From positions 186,001 through 250,000 of the forward strand of contig JAUMWB010000005.1 in assembly GCA_030529845.1 (NCBI GenBank): a stretch of 64,000 nt of DNA, read 5' to 3'. Under the pieces are notes generated by a model. That model worked only from the letters and a program-made list of their open reading frames with translations, was not told the origin of the DNA and did no database searches. Below, piece after piece: positions 9,158 through 17,323 of the stretch (within the stretch, counting starts at the first letter, position 1; each line of letters opens with the position of its first letter). This DNA is from Rothia sp. (in: high G+C Gram-positive bacteria) (lineage in GTDB: Bacteria; Actinomycetota; Actinomycetes; Actinomycetales; Micrococcaceae). Position numbers and translations under genes: made by a program.

Positions 9158-10807
9158 ATGACTCACCCATCACTTCCCGACCGTTCCGGTGAAACCACAG
9201 AGCCCCGCCGCAACGCCGGCTACGCCATTCTGGCAACCCTGCGCAGCTACGGCATCGACACCGTCTTCGGCATCCCCGGAACCCACAACCTTGAGTTCTA
9301 CCGCCACCTTGAAGAGCTCGACATTCACCCCGTCACCACCCGCCACGAGCAGGGTGCCTCCTACGGGGCAGACGGCTGGTCCCTGACCCGCGGCCTACCC
9401 GGCGTCGTCATCACCACCTCGGGCCCCGGCCTGCTCAACTCCCTCTCGGGTGCCGCCACCGCCTACGCCGAATCACGCCCCATGATTATCCTGTCACCCG
9501 GCCGCCCTGTGGGGCACGAATTCCGCAACATCGGCGCCCTGCACGAGACCAAGAACCCTACCGGTGCCGTCAACTCCATCGTCGAGTTCTCCCGCCGCGT
9601 CAACTCTGCCGAAGAAGCCGTGGACATCATCCACAACGCCTTCCGCTCCTTCGCCCACAACCGTCCGCGCCCCATCCACATTGAGGTGCCCCTCGACGTG
9701 CTCGAACGCGACGTCGAACTCGACCCCGCTATCTTGCAGGCCCGCCCCCTGGGTAAGCCCCAGCCCGCCCCGGCTGACGACGTGCGCGAGGCAGCCCGCA
9801 TGCTGGCAGAGTCCAAGAAGCCCATCATCGTCGCAGGTGGTGGCTCCATCGGCGCAGCAGCAGACCTACTCCGCCTGGCTGAAACCCTCGAAGCGCCCGT
9901 CATCACCTCGGTCAACGGCAAGGGCGCCATCCCCGAAAAGCACCGCCTCTCTCTGGGTGCCGACCTGCGCCTGAGCGCCGCCCACGCCTTCTGCCGTGAG
10001 GCTGACGCCATGCTCATCATCGGCTCCAAGATCGGTGAAGCTGAGCTCTGGGACGGCGATATCAGCCCCGCTGGCCCCGTTATTCGCATTGACATCACCC
10101 GCGACCAGATGCTCACCAACATCACCCCAGACATTGAGCTGCCCGGCAACTCCAAGGCCGTCATCCCCCAGCTTCTGGACGCCCTCGCCGAGCTTGGCCT
10201 GACCCCCGGCTCCCGCGAACCCCGCGACCTACAAAACATCTTCGATGCCCTCGATAACGAAGGCCGCGCCCTGGCCCCCGAGCTGGCCGAGCTCAACGAG
10301 AAGATTATGGAGATCCTGCCCGAGGACACCATCATCGCCGGTGACTCATCCCAGGTCACCTACATGGGCACCACCACCTTCTACCGCGCAGCCCGCCCCA
10401 ACTCCCTGCTCTACATGGCAACCTACGCCACCCTGGGCTACGGCCTGCCAGCCGCTATCGGTGCCAAGGTAGCCGCACCCGAACGTCCTGTGGTCTGTCT
10501 GCTCGGCGACGGCGCCCTCATGTTCGCCATCCAGGAGCTCATGACCGCCGTTGAGCAGCAGCTTGACCTACCCATCATCTGTGTAGAGAACGGCGGCTAC
10601 GGCGAGATCCGCCAGAACGAGCGCGACCGCGGCATCGCTCCCGTAGCTGTGGACCTGGTACAGCCCGACTGGGTCAAGCTAGCCGAGGGCTTCGGCGCTA
10701 CCGGCTTCTCAGCCACCATGGAGACCCTGGCAGAGACCGTCCAGCAGGCCCTGGCCACTCGTGGCCCCTCGGTCGTCCATCTGAAGATTGGTGAGACCCT
10801 GCGCTAG
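9158..10807 (+). CDS. Thiamine diphosphate-dependent decarboxylase, possibly 2-ketoarginine (5-guanidino-2-oxopentanoate) decarboxylase
   Basis: Acetolactate-synthase-fold enzyme of 549 residues. It has the N-terminal Pyr domain with catalytic glutamate in R-H-E-Q-G-A (Glu64), a central domain with V-A-G-G-G-S, and a C-terminal PP domain with the ThDP motif G-D-G-A-L followed by E-N-G-G-Y-G-E-I. The last string resembles AruI-type decarboxylases more than acetolactate synthase (usually N-N-x-x-x-G-M-V). I chose the ATG at 9158 because GAAAGG (9147-9152) precedes it; the in-frame ATG at 9104 has no ribosome site. Upstream lie a ureohydrolase and an aminotransferase that would fit an arginine transaminase route. 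Other 2-oxo-acid decarboxylases remain possible. Confidence 0.75.
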   Translation: MTHPSLPDRSGETTEPRRNAGYAILATLRSYGIDTVFGIPGTHNLEFYRHLEELDIHPVTTRHEQGASYGADGWSLTRGLPGVVITTSGPGLLNSLSGAATAYAESRPMIILSPGRPVGHEFRNIGALHETKNPTGAVNSIVEFSRRVNSAEEAVDIIHNAFRSFAHNRPRPIHIEVPLDVLERDVELDPAILQARPLGKPQPAPADDVREAARMLAESKKPIIVAGGGSIGAAADLLRLAETLEAPVITSVNGKGAIPEKHRLSLGADLRLSAAHAFCREADAMLIIGSKIGEAELWDGDISPAGPVIRIDITRDQMLTNITPDIELPGNSKAVIPQLLDALAELGLTPGSREPRDLQNIFDALDNEGRALAPELAELNEKIMEILPEDTIIAGDSSQVTYMGTTTFYRAARPNSLLYMATYATLGYGLPAAIGAKVAAPERPVVCLLGDGALMFAIQELMTAVEQQLDLPIICVENGGYGEIRQNERDRGIAPVAVDLVQPDWVKLAEGFGATGFSATMETLAETVQQALATRGPSVVHLKIGETLR

Positions 10808-10830
10808 GCGCAGCTAGCTCATAGAGATAA

Positions 10831-10884
10831 GGACGCCGCCCCCCACTTCCCTGCCAATTGGCAGAAAGGTGCGGGGCGGCGTCC
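10831..10884. terminator. Bidirectional terminator with inverted GGACGCC words
   Basis: Arms starting GGACGCCGCCCC and ending GGGGCGGCGTCC pair around an AATT centre. It lies between convergent genes and is followed by TTGATTTTT. The arms begin and end with the heptamer GGACGCC/GGCGTCC that recurs in this window. Confidence 0.8.
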
Positions 10885-10922
10885 TTGATTTTTCGTCTGC
10901 TCACCCGGAGTGAGACAGGTAG

Positions 10923-12221
10923 CTACTCGTAGCGCAGGGCGTCGATGGGGTCGAGCTTGGCCGCCTTGTTGGCCGGGTAGTAGCCGAAGAAGAGGCCGAT
11001 GACCAGGGAGAACCCCAGAGCTAGAAGCACGGCACTGAGCGGCGGGAAGACGAAGGTGCCCAGCATGTTGGCTCCCAGCATGCCCAGGCCACCACCGATG
11101 AGAACACCGAGGATACCGCCGACCAGGCAGACCATCATGGCCTCCACCACGAACTGTAGGCGGATTGCCCCCCGCGTTGCCCCCAGGGCCTTGCGCACGC
11201 CGATTTCGCGGGTACGTTCGGTGACGGTCACGAGCATAATGTTCATGACGCCAATGCCACCTACCAGTAACGAGATACCGGCGATAGCCGAGATAGCTGC
11301 GCTGATGCCGTCCAGTACCGCATTGAAGGACTCGGTCATGGCTGAGAAGTCCTGAATTTCAGCCATGAACTGGTCGTCACTACGGTACATGCTGGTCAGG
11401 TGGGCCTGAAGCAGGGCCTTGACCTGCCCCAGGTCCTTGCCTTCGGCAGGTCGCACTGAGATGGCCTCCCAGCCGTCCTTGTTGTGGGTGTCGTATTCGC
11501 TCTCTAGGGTGAAGGGCATGAATACGGTGCCGGGTAGGTTAAAGCTGAGCAGGCCGCTGGTTTCTTCTTTCTGATACACACCGATGACCGCGGCCCATTC
11601 GGAGCGTCCGCCCAGATTGAGGTCAATATGGCTACCGATGGCGGCACTGACGTCGCCTTCAAAGAGGGAGTTGACCTGGTCGGTTGAGATCACTATGACC
11701 GGTCGGCGGTTGTCTATATCGGTCTGGCTGATGGTTCGCCCGGCCACCAGGTCGGTCGGGTTAAGTTCGAAGTAGTCAAGGTTGACGAACTGCAGGCTAG
11801 CGTAGGGCTCTTCGCCCGTGTCTGTTGACAAGTCGATGCTGGTGCTTGAGTTAGAGCCGATGGGAATACCGGCGATGTTATCGCCCATGACTTCTTTGAG
11901 GTGAGCAATATCTGCCTCATCAAATTTTGCGTCAGAGCTTGCGGGGACGTACTGGCCGCCCATGCCCATGAGCGGGTCACCTGAGGTTTTACCAGCGGCT
12001 TCTTCCTCTTCGGTGGGGCGCTGTTTGACCTGCACCATCAGGTCGTTGGCGCCGGAGCTCATGATGGATTCTGAGGTTTGGGTTTTGAGGGAGTGTCCCA
12101 GGGTCATGATGGTGATGACCGAGGTGATGCCGACGATGATGCCGAGCAGGGTCAGAAAGGCCCGCATTTTGTTGGTGCGCAGGCTACCCAGGGCAAGGGA
12201 GATTGATTCACGCACGTTCAT
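10923..12221 (-). CDS. MacB-like ABC transporter permease
   Basis: Permease of 432 residues. The MacB/FtsX-type layout is one N-terminal membrane segment (about 20-42), a large extracellular domain of about 230 residues, then three C-terminal segments. The ATG at 12221 is chosen because the following string (M-N-V-R-E-S-I-S-L-A-L) is the family start. A longer upstream frame is proline-rich and overlaps the ATPase gene out of frame. It overlaps the ATPase stop by 14 bases. With the ATPase and the adaptor it forms a three-gene efflux operon; the cargo (drug, peptide or lipid) is unknown. Confidence 0.85.
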   Translation of the reverse strand: MNVRESISLALGSLRTNKMRAFLTLLGIIVGITSVITIMTLGHSLKTQTSESIMSSGANDLMVQVKQRPTEEEEAAGKTSGDPLMGMGGQYVPASSDAKFDEADIAHLKEVMGDNIAGIPIGSNSSTSIDLSTDTGEEPYASLQFVNLDYFELNPTDLVAGRTISQTDIDNRRPVIVISTDQVNSLFEGDVSAAIGSHIDLNLGGRSEWAAVIGVYQKEETSGLLSFNLPGTVFMPFTLESEYDTHNKDGWEAISVRPAEGKDLGQVKALLQAHLTSMYRSDDQFMAEIQDFSAMTESFNAVLDGISAAISAIAGISLLVGGIGVMNIMLVTVTERTREIGVRKALGATRGAIRLQFVVEAMMVCLVGGILGVLIGGGLGMLGANMLGTFVFPPLSAVLLALGFSLVIGLFFGYYPANKAAKLDPIDALRYE

Positions 12222-13029
12222 GGTGGGCCTCCTGGGAGCTGGCGAGGGGCAGGGTGGGGTCGGTGTCTTCTGCCGGTAGGACGCTGGTGGGCGCGGTGGC
12301 GGTTGGGGCGGCTGCCCTGCCTGCGCTGGTGTGGAAGACGGTGGCGTCTTCGCCTTCGATGAAGCGCCCGTCAACCATGGTGACGGTGCGGCTGGTTTCT
12401 GCCGCTAGGTCTGGGTTGTGGGTGATGAAGACGATGGTTTTGCCCTGCTCGGTGTTGAGCTGGTGGAAGAGGTCCATGACCATGCGCCCGGTTTGTGAGT
12501 CGAGGGCGCCGGTTGGTTCGTCTGCCAGGAGCAGGGGTGGGTCGTTGGCTAGGGCACGGGCGATGGCGACGCGCTGTTTTTGGCCGCCTGATAGTTCGGC
12601 GGGGCTGTGGTGCATGCGGTCGCCCATGCCCACCTGTTCGAGCAGGTGGGTGGCTCTTTCGCGGCGGTCTTTGACGCTCATGCCGGCGTACATCATGGGC
12701 ATTTCAACGTTTTTGAGGGCTGAGATGCGGCCGATGAGGTTGAAGCTTTGAAAGATGAAGCCGATGTTTTGGCTGCGGTAGTAGGCTAGCTCGTCATCAC
12801 TGAGGGAAGGGATATTCTCACCGGCGAAGGTGTAATACCCCTGGGTGGCCCGGTCGAGCAGGCCGATGATGTTCATCAGTGTGGTCTTACCCGAGCCGGA
12901 CTGGCCGACCACTGACACGAATTCACCGTGGTCCACGTGGAAGTCGATACCGGGTAGAACCGTGATAGCACTGGGTGTTCCCGCGTTGAAGGTTTTGACG
13001 ATACCTCGCATATCGAGCAGAGTGCTCAT
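12208..13029 (-). CDS. ABC transporter ATP-binding protein, MacB/LolD type
   Basis: ATPase of 273 residues powering the MacB-like permease. Walker A G-Q-S-G-S-G-K-T is at 42-49, the signature L-S-G-G-Q-K-Q at 146-152, and Walker B L-L-L-A-D-E-P at 166-172 with T-G-A-L-D after it, as in this subfamily. The C-terminal 45 residues are an Ala/Thr-rich tail without known function. Second gene of the operon: 3 bases after the adaptor gene and overlapping the permease gene. Confidence 0.9.
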   Translation of the reverse strand: MSTLLDMRGIVKTFNAGTPSAITVLPGIDFHVDHGEFVSVVGQSGSGKTTLMNIIGLLDRATQGYYTFAGENIPSLSDDELAYYRSQNIGFIFQSFNLIGRISALKNVEMPMMYAGMSVKDRRERATHLLEQVGMGDRMHHSPAELSGGQKQRVAIARALANDPPLLLADEPTGALDSQTGRMVMDLFHQLNTEQGKTIVFITHNPDLAAETSRTVTMVDGRFIEGEDATVFHTSAGRAAAPTATAPTSVLPAEDTDPTLPLASSQEAHHERA

Positions 13030-13032
13030 GGC

Positions 13033-14529
13033 CTACCCCCCGAAGCTGGTGCCGGCGTCGAGGGTAACGGTTTCACCCACGCGGTAGCGGTAGGTTTCGC
13101 CGTAGGTGAGCACCATATCGCCGGAGGCTACGTCACCGCCGGTGATAGCGATGTCGAACTCGTTAGCCAGACCGGTTTCAACTGAGCGCTCTTCAAGGGT
13201 GAAGGAGCCGTCGTCATTGGCGACAGCCACCACAACACTCTCGCTACCGAGATCGTTGGTGTAGACCGCGTCGACGGGCACAGCCAGGGAGCTTTCCTCT
13301 TCAGCGGTGATAATGCTGGCCTTGACGGAGGACCCCAGGTAGAGGCCGTCGCGGTCACCGGTAACTTCGATGGTGACGGTAAAGGTGGGCGAACCACCGG
13401 CTGCCATGCCCGCTGCTGCGGCCTCAGGGCCGGTCTGCTGGGCGGAGTCAGCGATGGACGCAACCGAGGTGACGGTGCCCGAGTATTCCTTGGTTCCGGT
13501 TGCTCCGGCAGTGAAGGTGACGCGGTTACCTTCCTTGATGGTGGCAACATCAGCCTCGCGGACGCTGGTGGTAATGGTGAGCTTAGAATCATCGCCGATG
13601 GTCACCACGGGGCCAGTTGCTGGGGCGCCGGGCTTAGCTACGCTCATAACGACACCGTTGATGGGTGAGGTGAGGGCGGCTGAGCTGAGATCACCCTGTA
13701 GGGCTCCCAGGGTCTGGTCGCGAGTGGTTTCTGCACTGGTCAGGGCGGTGCGGGCGCTGTTGAGCTCGGTTTCGAGGGCTGAAAGCTGGGTGTTGGCGGA
13801 GGTGCGGGCAGTGGCGACGCCGGTGTCTGCGTCCGCCTTTGCCCCGTTAGCCAGGCGCAGGGCCGACTCGGCGGCGGCGACTTCGGCGTTGATCATGGTG
13901 AGGTCTTCACCGGCGGCAGCGGCCTGGTCGCGCATCTGGTACTTGGCGTTGAGGTCGGTGGCAGCCAGGGATGCCTGTTCGTTAGCGGAGCGCTGAGTGG
14001 CGAGGGCCGCTAGAATTTCGGGGTTGGTGCCGTTGGTGATTCCCTGGCTGTACTGGTCATAGGCAGTCTGGGCTGCGGTCAGAGCACCCTGGGCGCTGGT
14101 GACAGCCCCGTCGAGCTGGGTGCGTTGAGTATCAAGGTCCCCCTGCAAGGTGGAGGTGTCGATGGTGGCTAGGGTTTGGCCGAGCTCGACCCGGTCGCCG
14201 ACCTCTACCTCAACGGAGCTGATTGGGCTGGTGAGGTGGGTGGTAATGGAGCGGACTTCGCCGGGGGCAATGGTACCGTCCACCCGGACTTTGTTGCTGA
14301 CGCCTTCGTCGCTCAAAATCAGGTAGTCGGTGGAGGGGATGGAGTTCTGAGCGCTGGTGTTGCCACCAAACATGCTACCTACGACTAGCGCTCCGATGGC
14401 GATGAGGGCGATGACGCCTACAGCCAGACCAATGAGCACCTTGGTGAGGGTACTCATTTTCTTTTTGGCAGGCGGACGCCGGTGCGCACCTTCCGGTGCT
14501 TGGGTCGGAGATGTGGGGGTTGTGCTCAT
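13033..14529 (-). CDS. Membrane-fusion/adaptor protein of the MacAB-like efflux system
   Basis: HlyD/MacA-family adaptor of 498 residues. It has a short Pro-rich cytoplasmic leader, one membrane segment (about 28-50), lipoyl-like half motifs around 75-120 and 275-310, and a coiled-coil hairpin of about 150 residues rich in Ala, Gln and Glu (about 120-270). Beta-barrel and membrane-proximal domains follow. In Gram-positives such adaptors dock on the MacB-type permease and bridge toward the wall. First gene of the operon; GAAGGG lies upstream of the ATG. Confidence 0.85.
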   Translation of the reverse strand: MSTTPTSPTQAPEGAHRRPPAKKKMSTLTKVLIGLAVGVIALIAIGALVVGSMFGGNTSAQNSIPSTDYLILSDEGVSNKVRVDGTIAPGEVRSITTHLTSPISSVEVEVGDRVELGQTLATIDTSTLQGDLDTQRTQLDGAVTSAQGALTAAQTAYDQYSQGITNGTNPEILAALATQRSANEQASLAATDLNAKYQMRDQAAAAGEDLTMINAEVAAAESALRLANGAKADADTGVATARTSANTQLSALETELNSARTALTSAETTRDQTLGALQGDLSSAALTSPINGVVMSVAKPGAPATGPVVTIGDDSKLTITTSVREADVATIKEGNRVTFTAGATGTKEYSGTVTSVASIADSAQQTGPEAAAAGMAAGGSPTFTVTIEVTGDRDGLYLGSSVKASIITAEEESSLAVPVDAVYTNDLGSESVVVAVANDDGSFTLEERSVETGLANEFDIAITGGDVASGDMVLTYGETYRYRVGETVTLDAGTSFGG

Positions 14530-14674
14530 GGTGCTGGCCCTTCACTAGCGGAGATAAATATGGTGCAGTTCTCTTTTTAGTGTAAGTGCTAACCTGCCCA
14601 GACAACACCCGGTTGATGCTCAGAAAACGACAAATCATACCGGGGTATGAGGGGTAGGCTTGCAACCTCATCCT

Positions 14675-15145
14675 CTAGGCGAAGCCTCCTCCCACCCACA
14701 TGATGAAGGTTATGGCGAGAATGAAGAACAGCGGGGCAGCAACGATAATCAACACCCCCAAAATCAGAGCAAAAATCGCGGTTATTTTCTCTCGGCCTCT
14801 CACGAAGAGGGCCCCTATTGCCAGCCCCATGGCGCCAAGCCAGGTAAACCCTGTGGGCAGGGCTATGTTGAGTTCCCAGTCGAAGAAGATGAAGTTGGCG
14901 AGCCCTAAGCAGGTCATGAGTAACATCATGACCAGGGAGATCGTACCGTAGGGATTGAGCTTCTTTGCCTGTTCTGGCGGGCGAACCGCTGGAGGGTAAT
15001 GGGCAACTGGGTGCTGGCCAGTGCTTACGTACTGTCTAGTGCCCGGGGGCGGGTATGCGTTGGGCTGACCGGAGTGCGCTGAATAAGCCGGGGCGGCAGG
15101 TAGCGGGCGCGGCGGACGTTCGGGGTGCTGAAAGGTATTATTCAT
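14675..15145 (-). CDS. Small Pro/Tyr-rich membrane protein (DUF4190-like)
   Basis: The 156-residue protein has a Pro/Tyr/Gln-rich N-terminal cytoplasmic tail (1-60) and three or four hydrophobic segments (about 65-150), a layout common to actinobacterial DUF4190/YtpI-like proteins of unknown role. The ATG at 15145 is preferred. An upstream in-frame extension would cross a DnaA-box-like intergenic region and lacks a membrane or domain signature. It does not appear to belong to the efflux operon, whose start is 14529. Confidence 0.6.
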   Translation of the reverse strand: MNNTFQHPERPPRPLPAAPAYSAHSGQPNAYPPPGTRQYVSTGQHPVAHYPPAVRPPEQAKKLNPYGTISLVMMLLMTCLGLANFIFFDWELNIALPTGFTWLGAMGLAIGALFVRGREKITAIFALILGVLIIVAAPLFFILAITFIMWVGGGFA

Positions 15146-15195
15146 GGCACCAGTATGGGGAAAAATTTTGACTCCCACTAGGTCTTTTAAAAATC

Positions 15196-15255
15196 TGTGG
15201 ATAACTCCGGGGAGCCCGGCGGATTTATGACCGAGCATTGCAGAAGTTATCCACA
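15196..15255. promoter_or_regulatory. Pair of inverted perfect DnaA boxes
   Basis: TGTGGATAA at 15196-15204 and TTATCCACA at 15247-15255 match the bacterial DnaA 9-mer exactly and face each other across 42 bases, between divergent small membrane-protein genes. They may titrate DnaA or regulate either promoter. Confidence 0.5.
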
Positions 15256-15329
15256 GACGCGCCGGTGAAAGCTGCCCCCTCACGTTTCCTCTGTAGAATA
15301 TGGTAGACGGACTAACAAGGAGGTTTTCC

Positions 15330-15851
15330 GTGACTACTCCTCTTTTCTCTTCCCCTGAGCCTATTCCAGGTGCAAGCCCCCTTCTATCAACACGTCGCAT
15401 GTTCGCCAAGACCTTCACCTACTCGGGGCGGGCATCTCGTAGTGAGTTCTGGTGGCCCAATATGCTTGCCTTGAGTGTGCTGATGGCATGCGATATTGCG
15501 GCACGACGTTACGACCGCTCCCGAAACCCTGATTCCTATACAGGGCCTCACAACAAGGATGCCTTCTGGCCCTTCCCTGATCGACCAGCCCCAGGCATGC
15601 CCGAGACGCAAGAAGAACAGGCAGCGCGTAAACAACGTTTTAACAGAGCTGAGATGACTTCCTTGGCTTTTAGTGCTCCGGCGCTTGTAGCACTCGGCGT
15701 GCCCACGTTGTCGCTTTCGGTTCGACGCCTCCATGATGCTAATTTGTCAGGTCATTGGATGTGGATTCATGCATTCCCTTTTATAGGTTCACTCGCGGCC
15801 TTCGCGCTCTCAGCCCTACCCAGCAACCCCAAGGGTGAGAGATTTGACTAG
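15330..15851 (+). CDS. DUF805 family membrane protein
   Basis: Integral membrane protein of 173 residues. The DUF805 entry motif F-T-Y-S-G-R-A-S-R-S-E-F-W-W is near residue 30, and the exit motif R-R-L-H-D-A-N-L-S-G-H-W precedes the last membrane helix. It is longer than typical DUF805 proteins because of a charged loop (about residues 65-105) between helices 1 and 2. The GTG at 15330 has an ideal AAGGAGG at 15317-15323, which decides the start over an upstream ATG. Function unknown. Confidence 0.8.
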   Translation: MTTPLFSSPEPIPGASPLLSTRRMFAKTFTYSGRASRSEFWWPNMLALSVLMACDIAARRYDRSRNPDSYTGPHNKDAFWPFPDRPAPGMPETQEEQAARKQRFNRAEMTSLAFSAPALVALGVPTLSLSVRRLHDANLSGHWMWIHAFPFIGSLAAFALSALPSNPKGERFD

Positions 15852-15864
15852 AGCAAACGATTTT

Positions 15865-15898
15865 TAACGAGAGAAAGCGAGCCGATCGGCTCGCTTTA
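15865..15898. terminator. Terminator-type repeat, left copy
   Basis: Stem AAAGCGAGCC (15875-15884) and GGCTCGCTTT (15889-15898), preceded by TTTAACGAGAG. Nearly the same sequence recurs in the same orientation at 34754-34788, at the other end of the inositol island. It lies between convergent genes. Confidence 0.75.
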
Positions 15899-15925
15899 CC
15901 CCGCTCAGAAATAAGTCATGAGAAA

Positions 15926-16330
15926 TTAAGCCTTAGGCACTCCCAGCTCTCCGGTAACGTACTGGGCAACCCCGAACCCGAAGGACCAGTCGTAAAACGT
16001 ATTCTCCACATACCCTATAAACACATCTTCACCGGCGATTCCCACCTGCTCCAGCTTCTCAGCAATACGAGAGTAGAGTTCCTGCTTAATCTCAGGGGAG
16101 CGACCTTCTTGGGTGAAAATCTGAATCATAACCACACCCTCACTACGGTCGAACCCCAGACCAGCGTCTTCGGCGATAATTTCTCCCGGTCGATGACGAT
16201 TGATGATCTGGAAACGATCACGGACAGGAATGCCATAGACCTCGACGATGGCTTCATGAATAGAATTCGCAATAGTACGGGCACGCTCAGGAGTATGAGA
16301 TTCATTGAGGTCGATTCGAACAAGAGGCAT
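15926..16330 (-). CDS. Tautomerase-superfamily protein, malonate semialdehyde decarboxylase-like
   Basis: A 134-residue protein with the catalytic Pro next to Met1, the R-D-R-F-Q string (Asp37 after Met removal), H-R-P-G-E, and D-W-S-F-G (Trp114, Phe116). From memory these correspond to malonate semialdehyde decarboxylase (MSAD) residues. The two MSAD arginines (73, 75) are not both conserved; Gln73 and Gly75 are present, with Arg76 nearby. Inositol breakdown makes malonate semialdehyde, so decarboxylation to acetaldehyde is an attractive role, but a promiscuous tautomerase is equally possible. Its promoter carries two IolR-type operators, placing it in the island regulon. Confidence 0.72.
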   Translation of the reverse strand: MPLVRIDLNESHTPERARTIANSIHEAIVEVYGIPVRDRFQIINRHRPGEIIAEDAGLGFDRSEGVVMIQIFTQEGRSPEIKQELYSRIAEKLEQVGIAGEDVFIGYVENTFYDWSFGFGVAQYVTGELGVPKA

Positions 16331-16356
16331 GACTATACCTTCCCATGTAAATAGTT

Positions 16357-16393
16357 TGTCAGGACAATCTTAAGACTAGAGTTTGTCAGGACA
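16357..16393. promoter_or_regulatory. Two IolR-type operators (TGTCAGGACA)
   Basis: Identical TGTCAGGACA sites at 16357-16366 and 16384-16393 are 27 bases apart. The complement TGTCCTGACA fits the Corynebacterium glutamicum IolR consensus KGWCHTRACA as I recall it. The upstream site lies inside the spacer of the tautomerase promoter. Confidence 0.65.
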
Positions 16394-16401
16394 TACTTCA
16401 A
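16373..16401 (-). promoter_or_regulatory. Predicted promoter of the tautomerase gene
   Basis: On the minus strand TTGAAG (16401-16396) and TAGTCT (16378-16373) are 17 bases apart, with operator 16384-16393 in the spacer and operator 16357-16366 just downstream. This is a classic repression layout. Confidence 0.5.
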
Positions 16402-16533
16402 GATATTTCTTAGCACTCAAGAATCAGAACTTCCAACAAAACAGCTTGAAACACCAAGAACGACAGTCTATTTTGCGATAAAATCTTTTTGTCCATACAA
16501 ACTGACAAACTGCACTATACGTTAGAAAAGTAC

Positions 16534-17271
16534 ATGGCCCCCTTATCCTCCATCAGCATCGATCGCACGTCACCTGTCCCCCTTTATCACCAGCTCGTTA
16601 GCGAAATCAAAACCGCCATAACCACAGGAGACCTCACTGCTGGCACCATGCTGCCTAATGAGCTCGACATTGCCGCGCAACTCCACCTCTCTCGCCCCAC
16701 CGTCCGCAAGGCCATGGATGAACTCGTCCGCGCGGGCTTGCTTGTACGCAAGCGTGGGGTAGGCACCCAGGTTGTATCCAACGAAATTCGCCGCCCGCTT
16801 ACCCTCTCCTCCCTCTACACTGACTTAGCCCTCTCCGGTGTCGTTCCTAGCACTAAGGTTCTGGAGCTTAATGTTGTTCCAGCTCCACGCGATATTGCCA
16901 CCGAACTCAATTTGGCAGAAAGCGCCGATGTCTACCACATTCTCCGTTTGAGACTAGAAAATAACCAGCCGCTCGCCATTATGGAGAATTGGATTCCCGC
17001 AAACCTGGGAACAATCAATACAACAGATCTTGAAAAACAGGGGCTCTATGACACCCTCCGAGCCCTAGGCGTCACCTTCTCTCTCGCACACCAAACGGTG
17101 GGTGCCACTATTGCTAATGAGTTTCAGGCCACAACTCTCGATACCAACGTAGGAGCGCCTCTGGTACTCATGAAACGCACTGCCCTCGATGACGTAGGAA
17201 CCCGCATAGAAACCGGCAAGCACGTCTACCGCGCCGACCTCTACTCATTCGAGATGACTCTCTCCAACTAA
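16534..17271 (+). CDS. GntR-family regulator with UTRA domain, probable IolR
   Basis: Predicted repressor of the inositol genes. Of 245 residues, the N-terminal winged helix (about 10-80) contains the GntR pattern S-P-V-P-L-Y-H-Q-L and L-S-R-P-T-V-R-K-A-M-D-E-L. The C-terminal UTRA ligand-binding domain (about 95-240) would bind a sugar-like effector. The ATG at 16534 has GAAAAG upstream; an in-frame TTG at 16489 is less likely. It is divergent from the tautomerase and precedes iolB in the same direction. Candidate operators in the window (TGTCnnGACA) sit upstream of the tautomerase, iolH and iolC. Confidence 0.82.
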   Translation: MAPLSSISIDRTSPVPLYHQLVSEIKTAITTGDLTAGTMLPNELDIAAQLHLSRPTVRKAMDELVRAGLLVRKRGVGTQVVSNEIRRPLTLSSLYTDLALSGVVPSTKVLELNVVPAPRDIATELNLAESADVYHILRLRLENNQPLAIMENWIPANLGTINTTDLEKQGLYDTLRALGVTFSLAHQTVGATIANEFQATTLDTNVGAPLVLMKRTALDDVGTRIETGKHVYRADLYSFEMTLSN

Positions 17272-17323
17272 TCGTTCCTTCCTACCACCAGCATTCACAC
17301 AACGACCAATAAAGGAGCACAGC

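Noticed and set aside
12222-12374. Proline-rich N-terminal extension of the MacB-like permease
   Set aside because: It is the out-of-frame shadow of the ATPase C-terminus; the family N-terminus begins at 12221.
16489-16533. Upstream TTG start for the gntR gene
   Set aside because: It has no ribosome site and adds residues without similarity to GntR proteins; ATG 16534 is better placed.
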